This document shows, in pieces, positions 54,989 through 63,502 of a stretch of DNA of 64,000 nt. A program made the position numbers and the translations under genes. The notes beneath the pieces were generated by a model that had not been told where the DNA came from, did no database searches, and worked only from the letters and a program-made list of their open reading frames with translations. The number at the start of each line of letters is the position of its first letter. The stretch's first letter is position 1. The DNA comes from Erinaceus europaeus (taxonomy: Eukaryota > Chordata > Mammalia > Eulipotyphla > Erinaceidae). Location: assembly GCF_950295315.1 (NCBI RefSeq), contig NC_080165.1, positions 3,977,734 to 4,041,733 on the forward strand, given 5' to 3'.

Positions 54989-55444
54989 TGTTGGTATACT
55001 TCTAAAAACCCCTTCTGTTTCATTAGTTTAATACCCCCTGCTTAATTAACACTGTATTCTATTTACATAACTACTGTATTCTATTTACATAACCACTGCT
55101 GCGGTCTATTTACATAAATCACTTTTACATTTACATAAAGCACCATCCTCCCTCCAGGGCATTGGTGGTTCAGTGGTAGAATTCTTGCCTGCTCCGTCCC
55201 CTCTCCTTGTCACACCCTGATTTTCACCAGTCACTTTTCTCTCCACCCTCTCTATGTCACAACCTGTTCACACCCTACTTGGAAAGTATATATAAGGACA
55301 GCATTGTTTGTTTTAGTTTAGTTTAGTTTAGTCTAGCTCAGCTTAGATTGTGCTGCATCCTGTATGAATAAAGAGATACTGCGTACAACTCAACTATGAG
55401 TCCCTGGTCGTCTGTTACCAGCCCGTGAAGCCAGCCCGCCTACA
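54989..55444 (+). repeat. 5' LTR, 456 bp
   Basis: U3 ends near TATATATAAGGACAGC at about 55290. AATAAAGAGATAC at about 55367 is the polyadenylation region. A (TTTAG)n run lies at 55313-55332. The tRNA-Gly-like block is at 55159-55192. Confidence 0.9.
55159..55192 (+). other. 34-nt tRNA-Gly(GCC) 5'-half-like block in 5' LTR U3
   Basis: It begins GCATTGGTGGTTCAGTGG and ends TTCTTGCCTGC. From memory of mammalian tRNA-Gly(GCC), 33 of 34 positions match nucleotides 1-34, from the first acceptor base to inside the anticodon. The mismatch is T for C near position 28. It includes a good pol III A box (TGGTTCAGTGG). No B box or 3' half follows. Confidence 0.9.
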
Positions 55445-55446
55445 AT

Positions 55447-55944
55447 GTGGGACCAGACCTGCACAACTCCCAGATAAGTGAAGACTTTGCCTACCTATGC
55501 ACTATAGTCTTCTCTTCTACTTATGAAGAGGTTTGCCAAAAACTCTACTGTTTCATCATGAGACAGTTACTCTGTCTCTGGAAAATTTTGCTTTGGGCCA
55601 CACTTTGTTTCCGTGACCGGGAACTTTGGTTTCTTGTGACCCTAATCATAGAGCTTGGGAGATGCATGAAGATTTCTCCTTGGACTTTCTGGATTCCCTC
55701 TCCCATGTTTCCTGAGGAAAAGGACTACATTTTGCTCCGGGCCACAATTTGGTTCTTTATGACCATGATCGTAGACCTTGGGATATGCATGGGGATTTCC
55801 CCTGAGACTTTCTGGACTTCTTCTCGAATGTTTCCTATGGAGAAGGACTACTTTAATTTGAGGAGCATTCTCGAGTACCCTGGAAGACACCAAGAATGGA
55901 GACACGTGGTTAGTTCTACTCTCCTGATTGGATTCTTTCTTTGA
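55447..55944 (+). other. 165-codon open frame with an internal duplicated module, in the LTR element
   Basis: This is an open frame directly after the 5' LTR; its first codon in the reading is GTG, so a true start is uncertain. Two related segments of about 43 residues lie in tandem: ATLCF...LIIELGRCMKISP...MFPEEKDY and ATIWF...MIVDLGICMGISP...MFPMEKDY. The DNA repeats with a period of about 126 bp, at about 55600-55730 and 55731-55860. It has hydrophobic stretches and no match to gag or any family I know. Whether it is expressed is unknown. Confidence 0.4.
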
Positions 55945-57448
55945 TGGGAAGACGCTTTTAAAAATGGGTGCCTGAAGCAATCCAGCAGGAACAGTCAGAA
56001 TTACCCTAAGTGGAATTTCGAGGAGCTTTTTGGACTAGGACACCCTCCGGGGACTCATGATACTACATGGTGAGATATTGATAATCTGGTTCAAGTTGCG
56101 TTTCATAAGAGAATGATTTGAATGACTGAATTTTTGTATGACATTGACTTAAAAAAAAAAATGCTGGACACAGCCATGATTTCTAGAGACATCCAGAAAC
56201 AATCCAAAAAATTGTTTTTTCCTCCTTTGATTTCCTTTTTTATGTCTTGGCATAAATCTGAAATGTTTAATCCTGAAAACAGTATGAGTTATGGGCAGGG
56301 CAGATAGTGCAATGATTATGTTAATAATTCTCATGCTTGAGGCTTCTAACCATGGTTCTTCTGTTTACCTTTCCACATTTTATTGAGTTCAAACTGTTTA
56401 AACAACCTTAAAATCATACTAGAAAGGACTTCCAATTATAATGGAGTTATCAGTTATAGTAAACTTCTAATCTGCTACAAGTTTTGTTTGACAAGTAAGT
56501 GAATTTCAGCTGCCAAGTCTTCACATGAAAAAACATCTACTCAAATGGAATTCCCAGAAATCTATTTGGAACCCTGTTCTCTGACATTGCCCACAAGATG
56601 GAATGACTACAACACACCCTCGGAAACAAATGATGTGACCTGGCACGACCTGAAGAAACAGATTCACAGACTCCCAAGCTCACTCTCTACAGAAAAGCAG
56701 AATTCCGGTGGCCAACATTCCCCATTGAGACAGATCTGCAGCGTTTCATCCCCTGGCATTTTCTTCTGTGGTCATCTACTTTGGACTGACACTTCCATCG
56801 GACTTACTGGTACACAATGCTGTGTTTCTCAAAGACTAACTTCAGCCACTTGCCTTGGGACTTTATAGACCATGCCCCCTCGCCTGCAGGCTCTGTTCAT
56901 AGAGGTAGAAAACTCCCCTTCCTTACTAGGTCATTCCCACAGAGGCAGGAAACGCCCTTTTGAGGCAAGAGATGTCTACAGAGGCATGAAGCACCCCCAG
57001 AGGTAATAGATGCCCCCAGAGGCAAGAAATGCCCTTTCGCCTGCTAGCCCTTGACCTTTGAGGCAGGACACACTCCCCTTGGCATCACACTGGTTCTTGC
57101 TGCTCTCCTATTTTGTTAATCCATGTCATATGCCAGTTCTTTGAAAATGCCTGTATGATATAGGTTTCTGTTCACCCCTACACTGCTATTCCCCTGACAG
57201 AGATGAAGCCTTTTACAGACATTGACCCAGTTATATATGGCCATAAATTAAGAGAGAGATGTTGGTGAATTGTGAGGATGTGGTTGAGCTTGGAAGGGCT
57301 TGAGCCTGAGGGGTGTGTCAATCCTGTTAGTCTCTCTCTCCACGGAGAGGTTGAGCAAGGAGGGACAGTAGAACCCCAAAAGGTGTGCCTCTTATCAGTC
57401 TCCCTGCCTCACAAAGTGCCCAGCAATCCCAATACTATGGCCATTAGT
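55945..57448 (+). other. Interior of the LTR element, non-coding or unrecognised
   Basis: It contains a 107-codon frame at 56545-56868 without recognisable homology. At 56880-57070 there is a run of loosely repeated GAGGCA(A/G)GAAA(C/T)GCCC-type units. CTGTTAGTCTCTCTCTCC at 57328 resembles LTR sequence at 45.6 kb. Confidence 0.5.
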
Positions 57449-57466
57449 TAAAAAGAAAGGGGGAAT
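57449..57466 (+). promoter_or_regulatory. Polypurine tract
   Basis: TAAAAAGAAAGGGGGAAT immediately precedes TGTTGG of the 3' LTR. This is the expected place and composition for the plus-strand primer of reverse transcription. Confidence 0.85.
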
Positions 57467-57931
57467 TGTTGGTATGCTTCTAAAAACCCCTTTGTTTCAT
57501 TAGTTTAATACCCCCTGCTTAACAGTGTATACTATTTACATAACTACTGTATTCTATTTACATAACCACTGCTGCGGTCTATTTACATAAATCACTTTTA
57601 CATTTACATAAAGCACCACCCTCCCTCCAGGGCATTGGTGGTTCAGTGGTAGAATTCTTGCCTGCTCCGCCCCCTCTCCTTGTCACACCCTGATTTTCAC
57701 CAGTCACTTTTCTCTCCACCCTCTGTATGTCACATCTTGTTTACACCCTACTTGGAAAGTATGTAAGGACAACATTGTTCGTTTTAGTTAGTTGTTAGTT
57801 GTGTTAGTTTTAGTCTAGCTCGGTTTAGATTGCGCTGCGTCCTGCATGAATAAAGAGATACTGCATACAGCTCAACCACGAGTCCCTGGTCATCTGTTAC
57901 CCGCTGTGAAGCCAGCCTATCGAAAACAACA
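57467..57931 (+). repeat. 3' LTR, 465 bp
   Basis: It is alignable end to end with the 5' LTR, with scattered substitutions and a rearranged (TTTAG)n/(TTAG)n run. The TATA region reads AGTATGTAAGG against AGTATATATAAGG in the 5' LTR. It ends GAAAACAACA. Confidence 0.9.
57632..57665 (+). other. tRNA-Gly(GCC) 5'-half-like block in 3' LTR U3
   Basis: Identical to the block in the 5' LTR, with the same one-base difference from the tRNA. TCCGCCCCCTCTCC follows directly, as it does at the corresponding place in the tRNA-lacking LTR at 53.8 kb. Confidence 0.9.
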
Positions 57932-57937
57932 GATAAC

Positions 57938-58198
57938 CTTTAGAAGAAAGACATTCAGTGTTAAGTTCAGATAACACACTTATAGGGTTTTTCTTTGACC
58001 ATCTCAGGGAAAGGTTTCACTGAACATGATAGTAATAGTTCACCTGCTGGAGAAAGGACAGAAACTCTCTGGAGAAAAAGTCAGCTCAGAAGCTGTCATG
58101 TTAGAACAACTGAATACAAAAAAAATTAAGTGTATAAAGCTCTCTGTATTCTCCTGTTTCCGTTTAAGAATTTGTGCCTTTGTATGGATAGAATGGGC
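57938..58198. other. No feature recognised
   Basis: Unique-looking flank of the LTR element. Confidence 0.35.
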
Positions 58199-58199
58199 C

Positions 58200-58432
58200 C
58201 AAAAGAGAAAACACAGGTAGAACCTGAACTGGAATTGGTGTATTGCACCAAAATAAAAGACTCTGGGGTGGGGGGTGGGGGGAGAGTTCAGGCCCAAGAA
58301 GGATAACAGAGGACCTAAAGGGGGTTGTATTGTTATATAGAAAATTGAGAAATGTTATGCATGTACAAACTATTATATTTACTGTCAAATGTAAAACATT
58401 AATCCCCAATAAAGAAATTTAAAAAAATGCAC
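58200..58432 (+). mobile_element. L1-3'A end
   Basis: GAGAAAACACAGGTAGAACC, GAATTGGTGTATTGCACC, AAAAGACTCTGGGGTGGGG, ATGCATGTACAAACTATTATATTTAC and CCCCAATAAAG. Confidence 0.92.
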
Positions 58433-58907
58433 CTGAGGTCAGATCTATGGGGTTTACATTCTGTAGTATTTGAGAGCTACCCTCTACCTTGACATAGCTT
58501 TCTGGACTAATCCCAACTCCAATACCATCTTCCTAGACACTTTTTCTTAGCCCATTTGCATGTTAGCTGTCAGGCTTAGGCAAAAATTAGTAAAGTCACA
58601 GGCCTCTTGGAATATAGCTAAAATAGACCTACTAGCTTCTTCCAAAATGGAGACCCCAAATCTCATTTGCTATATTCTTTCCTTTAGGTTCCTGATGACT
58701 AAACTATTTGTTCTGCTTTATATCTTACGGCTTTTCAGCCACTAAATTGCAAATGCTACCATGATGCCAGCTTGACTTCCCTAGGCCGACTACCTCATCA
58801 ATGAGTCTTAGAACCCCATCTCTCCAGAGCTCTACCCAACTAGGGAAAGATAGAAACAGGCTAGTGGTGTGGATCCACCTGCCAATGTCCATGTCCAGAG
58901 GATAATC

Positions 58908-59347
58908 TGTTGTTTTCGACGGGTTATGTTGTTTTCGCCAGGCTGGCTTCATGGGCGGGTAACAGATGACCAGGGACTCATGGTTGAGCTGTGGGCAGTA
59001 TCTCTTTATTCATGCAGGACGCAGCACAATCTAAGACGAGCTAAGCTAAACTCAAGGTACTCTAAAACTCACAATGCTGTCTTTATATATACTTGCCAAG
59101 TAGGGTGGAAACAGGATGTGACATAGAGAGGGTGGAGAGAAAAGTGACTGGTGAAAATCAGAGTGTGACAAGGAGGGGGCAGAGCAGGCGAGAATCCTAT
59201 CACTGAACCACCAATGCCCTGGAGTGCTTTATGTAAATGTAAAAGTGATTTATGTAAATAGACCAAAGCTTTGAATGGGATTAAATCTATCCCTATATAG
59301 GCATATGGTTAAGCAGAAGCCAGGGGGAGCTGGCATACTATCCAACA
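58908..59347 (-). mobile_element. Solo LTR, 440 bp, antisense, with 6-bp target-site duplication
   Basis: It starts TGTTGTTTTCG and ends TATCCAACA. ATAATC lies at 58902-58907 and 59348-59353. In the antisense direction it has the family's U3, TATA (TATATATA near 59085), AATAAAG near 59007 and the end sequence. A short partial repeat of its own end (TGTTGTTTTCGACGGG / TGTTGTTTTCGCC) lies at 58908-58940. Confidence 0.92.
59184..59217 (-). other. tRNA-Gly(GCC) 5'-half-like block in the solo LTR
   Basis: Read antisense, it begins GCATTGGTGGTTCAGTG and ends TTCTCGCCTGC, matching about 32 of 34 tRNA positions. Here the base near position 28 is C, as in the tRNA, while two other positions differ. 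The family ancestor therefore probably matched throughout. Confidence 0.9.
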
Positions 59348-59579
59348 ATAATCAATTAAAGAAGCCAGATTTCTTACCTTCTGCATCCCATAGAGATTTA
59401 TGGCCCATACTCCCAGAAGGATAAGGAATAGGGAATCTTCCAATGGAGGGGCTGGGGTATGAAACTCTGTTGGTGGGAATTGTGTGTAATTATAACCCTC
59501 TTATTCCACAATCTTGTTGGAATTATTAAATCACTAATAAAAAACAAAACAAATATAAAAGAAAAAGAATTTGCCCTTT

Positions 59580-60372
59580 TAAGGGTACATTACAGCATTC
59601 CATAATGACTAGTCCCGTGGTATTGTATGGTAAGCCAGTTACATGCTTAATATCCCACTAACAGAATAAATAGGTCATAGTCTAGAAACATAACAGGGCC
59701 ACTGCCAGTCTGATATTATGAGGAATGCCTTTAGTGGAAAAGGCAGAGGATGTGTTCAGGAATACGAGCTGCCTTCTCCGTGTGACAAGTGGCATGTATA
59801 AAGCTTTAAAAAGTATCCACAGAGACAGGAGCAAATTTCTGTTTACCAGACTTAGTGATGTGTGTAACATCCATTAGCTACAATTCATTGCTAGAAGGTC
59901 CTCTGGAATAAAACACCCATAGAGGGACCCGGAGTTATGAGTGATCACTTGTGAGTCTAGACATGAAAGAAAAATGTCTTATGCCTGTATCAGAGGAAAT
60001 ATATGTGTGTGTGTGTGTGTGTGTGTAAATGACATCTAGAACTTAGCATTTTGGTAGAAAAAGGAGTTGAAACTAGGAGCTAGACTCAAAGTGGCACACA
60101 CTGCTAATCTGTGTGCTTCATCAACCCTAGGGGTATAATTTGATGGTCTTTATAAACAGGGAATAGGGATTAATCCTGTAGCCTGGGTGTTTTGGGGCAA
60201 ATGACAGATTTTTAACTTTTCCTGAATGGTCAGTATCATTAATTCCAGCATGTACTTGACCTCTTTGAGAGGTTAAACTAGAACACCTTAGCAAAAGATC
60301 AGTAAAACCTTTGGAGAGAAGATCCCAGACACTGGTGAGTACAGTTAAAAGACAATTTTGAGAAGTGATAAG
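59580..60372 (-). pseudogene. Class II (betaretrovirus-like) ERV remnant: dUTPase followed by integrase
   Basis: On the minus strand, 60150-60370 encodes a dUTPase-like block (RCSSLTSQRGQVHAGINDTD). dUTPase is normally fused to protease in class II ERVs. Further on, about 60040-60110 has an integrase N-terminal FYQNAK-type motif, and 59780-59880 has MDVTH and VDTF motifs of the integrase core, where the first catalytic Asp lies. Reverse transcriptase and RNase H, which should lie between, are absent. Stops, frameshifts and a (TG)n at 60003-60026 break the frame. It is a dead fossil. Confidence 0.75.
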
Positions 60373-60377
60373 CTCTA

Positions 60378-60608
60378 ATCTTATTACTGTTGTTATTGAT
60401 GTTGGGTAGGACAGAGAGAAATGGAGAGGAGGGGAAGAAAGACAGGGGGAAAGAAAGACAGACACCTGCAGACCTGCTTCACCGCCTGTGAAGTGACCCC
60501 CCCCCCCCCGCGCAGGTGGGGAGCCGGGGGCTGGAACTGGGATCCTTCCACCAGTCATTAGTGCTTTGAGCCCTGTGCACTTAATCCGCTGCACTACCAC
60601 CGGACTCC
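60378..60608 (-). mobile_element. SINE-A, antisense
   Basis: GGACAGAGAGAAATGGAGAG, CACCTGCAGACCTGCTTCACCGCC, a C run at 60498-60509, GGGAGCCGGGGGCTGGAAC and CACCGGACTCC. It lies beside the ERV remnant. Confidence 0.95.
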
Positions 60609-61100
60609 ACCTTTTTCCTATATCTTAACTGATAAAATCCTATCTGTGATCAACCATGGAGAGACAAGTTTTACTACTTGTACCAACTTCTGTAACTGGC
60701 ATCTGGGTTAATAACTTTTACATAGCTTTACATGTTTCTTTCAACAGTCCGAAAATTCTCTTCCTTTGGAAGCAATATTCCCATAATGTGAGTTTTAGAA
60801 GGGGTGAAAGTAGAATAAAGATTAAAATTGTCTTAGGAGAAATAGCATTGGCCAGTTGGGTCCCTTATTGGCTTGTGCAGTTGGGAATCAGAGATTCAAA
60901 GTCCAGCCAAATGGCTGCAGGCAAAACAGGGTGAGTCTATAAAAATGCGACACAGCTATAATAAGTAATGAAGAAAAATACCCTAGTGGCATATGTGGAA
61001 GGTCAAACAAAGCAGGAGGTATATTATAAGGTAGGTTATGTAGGAACATAAAAACCATGAGGACTTAAGGTAGTGTACCTGAAAAAAAATCCATACTTAT
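60609..61100. other. No confident feature; possibly more ERV
   Basis: A 92-codon plus-strand frame lies here without recognisable homology. Position beside the ERV remnant is the only hint. Confidence 0.3.
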
Positions 61101-61104
61101 TGAT

Positions 61105-61129
61105 ATATATATATATATATATATATATC
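61105..61129. repeat. (AT)n microsatellite
   Basis: About twelve AT steps. Confidence 0.95.
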
Positions 61130-61800
61130 AATTACAAACATACACATCTGAACAACATGAATCATACTGTATACTGTACTTTTAAGTGAGTTTTAATTTG
61201 ATGTGCATGATCTCTGTAATGTTTTACATACAATTTTGATTCACTCAAAATACTAAAAACAAACAAACAAAAGCAAGTGTTATGGTGAATTCCACAGAAC
61301 AAACCACCCAAGAAACTGCCAAATCAGTAACTAACATCATATTCTATGGCTAAGATAAACAAAAGTTCCTTCTAAAATCATTAACGAGACAAAGACTTAC
61401 ACACTCAACACAATTATTAAACATTGCTTTCAATTTCCTAGCCAGAGACACTAGGCAAAATAAGTAATTAAATAAGTACATAAGAACTACATTGGGAAAA
61501 AAATGAATTAAGCCAATAGCCATTTGCACACAACTTGCTATAGCACATTCTGAAGACATCCCAAGCCTCTTTATAAATAAGAAGTGAACATAGCAAAGGG
61601 ACAGACTGCAGACTCAGTAGACGGTATGATGCATTTCTGCCTGCAAGCAAAGACCTAGATGATCAGTCAGGGAAGTGACTCCATTTATATTTGTGTTATT
61701 AAGAATTAGGGAACTGTGAACAACAGACATGAAAAACATTCACATCAGCTGTCACTCACGACTTAAAAAAATCAAAGACCGAAGGGAATGAAGAGATATT
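61130..61800. other. No feature recognised
   Basis: AT-rich sequence without recognisable repeats. Confidence 0.4.
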
Positions 61801-61805
61801 CCAGG

Positions 61806-61978
61806 GTCAGGGGGAGGAGGACCTAGCAGGACCAGCACGTCACCATGTTCCTGGTTCAAGCCTCCTGCCTCCACCAGCAGGGGGAAGCGTCACCCATGGT
61901 GGAATGGAGATGCAGGTGTCTTTCTTAATCTCTTTCTCTCTGTCTGTCTCTATTAATAAAGAAAGATAAAAGGAAAAA
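61806..61978 (+). mobile_element. SINE-B-like, diverged
   Basis: GAGGACCTAGCAGGACCAGC, CTGGTTCAAGCCTCCTGCC, CCAGCAGGGGGAAGCGTCACC and CTGTCTCTATTAATAAAG. Confidence 0.75.
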
Positions 61979-62029
61979 GGAAACAGGAATGATGAAATCA
62001 TCATGCAGGCATGGAACCATATAAGGAGA

Positions 62030-62128
62030 AAAAAAGAAGAAGAAAAAAGAGGGGGCAAGGGGGAGAAAGAGAAAGAAGAGGAGGAGGAGGAGGAGAGGAA
62101 GGAAGGAAGAAAGAAAAAAGAAAAAGAA
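62030..62128. repeat. Purine tract, (GAA)n/(GGA)n
   Basis: A nearly uninterrupted A/G run with GAGGAGGAGGAGG near 62078-62093. Confidence 0.93.
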
Positions 62129-62129
62129 A

Positions 62130-62265
62130 TCCTCTGCTAATTGATAAAGATTAACAAGATCGATAGGGTCATCATACTCAAAGTATCATACAGACCCAAC
62201 ACAGTTCTATCAACATTCCAGCGCTTTCTGTAAGAAAATAAAATAAGTATTACTGAATTCTGTTT
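62130..62265 (+). pseudogene. L1 ORF2 fragment
   Basis: AACAAGATCGATAGGGTCATC...CAGACCCAACACAGTTCTATCAACATTCC resembles the ORF2 segment after the reverse transcriptase. Confidence 0.6.
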
Positions 62266-62373
62266 GGACCCATGAAAGACCCCACATGGCGGGAGGGGAA
62301 TGTTGTTTTGTTCCATTTTTTCCTTCATGATTTAGCAGTATTTTTACAAAATTGTCAGGTTTCTCTGTTGTAA

Positions 62374-62377
<4 letters not shown>

Positions 62378-62409
<32 letters not shown>
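62378..62409. repeat. (CA)n microsatellite
   Basis: About fifteen CA steps. Confidence 0.97.
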
Positions 62410-62411
<2 letters not shown>

Positions 62412-62449
62412 TATTAATAAGTCACCAAACCCTCCAACAAAGTTTTGTG

Positions 62450-62885
62450 CTGCCTCCCCAGCAATCGTTTTCACTACAATTTGCACAAAAGCCAAATAGG
62501 AATAGATGGTTAGATTATATTTTTGTTAAGTTCTTTTGTTTTGGTCATGTTTGCCCCATGAGTGAGTGAGACCACCCATTAGTTGGTAGATGTTCTCAAT
62601 ATCTCATTTCAGTTGCGTGATATATTTCTATTGACTCTTTTCAAAATATGCAATCTTATATATATTTTTTATTACAGAGTTGTATTCAATTGAATATATA
62701 TAATTTCTTTAGTTCAGTCATCTGCCAATGGGCATCAAGTTTCCTTCCATACTTTGACTATTGTCAGAAACATGCTCATGAGCATAAGGTGTAGGTGACC
62801 TTTAGATCTGATGCCTACATCTTCTTCAGCTGTAGAACTAGGGCAGTTATTGCTGGATCACAAGCTATTTAAACATGTGCAGCAA
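62450..62885 (-). mobile_element. L1 3' end, antisense
   Basis: GAGTGAGACCACCCATTAG, TTCAGTCATCTGCCAATGGGCATC, GACTATTGTCAGAAACATGC and TTATTGCTGGATCACAAG follow the antisense order seen at 4.0-4.6 kb. Confidence 0.75.
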
Positions 62886-62899
62886 TAGCAAGTTCAGTG

Positions 62900-63250
62900 A
62901 CAAAGTAACAAGCAGTGAAGGAACATTTTGGCAAAAAAAGAGTAGATATTTCTCTGAAGATGACACTGAAATGATCCAGACACATGAAAAAGTGTGGATC
63001 CACTTCACTAACTAATGGGCAATGAAAATGAAGAACCCCCAAAATTGCCAGCCCACACCAGAGAGGCTGGCGGCATCAGTGACACAAGTGAGTGGTGGCT
63101 GGCATTGTTGGGGAGAATAAGGGGTCGCAGAAGGAGGGAGTTGGCCAGCTGGGGAAGGCCCTACAGCAAAGTTGGGAGGGTCCAAGGGAAGTTCAACAGG
63201 TCATATGAGTATACTAGCAGGACCAACACAACTTCAAAAAAGACCCGAGG
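62900..63250 (+). pseudogene. L1 ORF2 C-terminal fragment
   Basis: GTAGATATTTCTCTGAAGATGACAC, CAGACACATGAAAAAGTG and CACTTCACTAACTAATGGGC correspond to the ORF2 C-terminal sequence. Opposite orientation to the preceding 3' end, so it is a separate or rearranged copy. Confidence 0.65.
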
Positions 63251-63317
63251 AAATCCTAAATTTTCAGATTTGGATGAACTAGAAGCTCAGAGCAGACAAA
63301 AAAAAAAAAAGCAATTA

Positions 63318-63502
63318 TGTGGGGGCTCAGCAGTGGTGCACCAGCTAGAACACATGTGCTACAATGTGCAAGGCCCTTGGGGGTTCAAGCCCCCAGGCCC
63401 CACATTTGAGGGTATCTTCAGAGGAGATGAGGCAGTGCTGCAGGTGTCTTTCTTTTTCCCTAGCTGCCACCTTCCCTGTATATCTCTGTTGAATAAATAA
63501 AT
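63318..63502 (+). mobile_element. SINE-B-like, diverged
   Basis: GGGGGCTCAGCAGTGGTGCACC, ACACATGTGCTACAATGTGCAAGG, GGGTTCAAGCCCCCAGG and GTTGAATAAATAAATAC. Confidence 0.82.

Larger units (their letters stand above)
54989..57931 (+). mobile_element. Complete non-autonomous LTR retrotransposon, 2,943 bp
   Basis: Two LTRs enclose about 2.0 kb. GATAAC lies immediately outside both ends (54983-54988 and 57932-57937), and the termini are TGTTGG...CAACA. A polypurine tract, AAAAAGAAAGGGGGAAT, ends at the start of the 3' LTR. The interior encodes nothing I recognise as gag, protease, reverse transcriptase, integrase or envelope. It would therefore depend on proteins from another element. Six-base target duplications are typical of class II (ERV2/ERVK-like) integrases; the class assignment is inference. 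Confidence 0.9.
58435..59565 (+). mobile_element. L1-3'B, interrupted by a solo LTR
   Basis: CTTTCTGGACTAATCCC, CCTTGGAATATAGC-type and CCCAACTAGGGAAAGATAG landmarks precede the LTR. After it the element resumes at ATCAATTAAAGAAGCCAG, CTTCTGCATCCC and CTCCCAGAAGGATAAGG, and ends in AATAAAAAACAAAAC. Its 5' end directly follows an L1-3'A end. Confidence 0.85.

Noticed and set aside
55159..55192. A functional tRNA-Gly gene
   Set aside because: Only the 5' half is present; there is no B box, 3' half or acceptor-stem partner.
56545..56868. 107-residue frame as an envelope protein of the LTR element
   Set aside because: No signal peptide, cleavage site or fusion-peptide-like segment is visible, and no family match is recognised.
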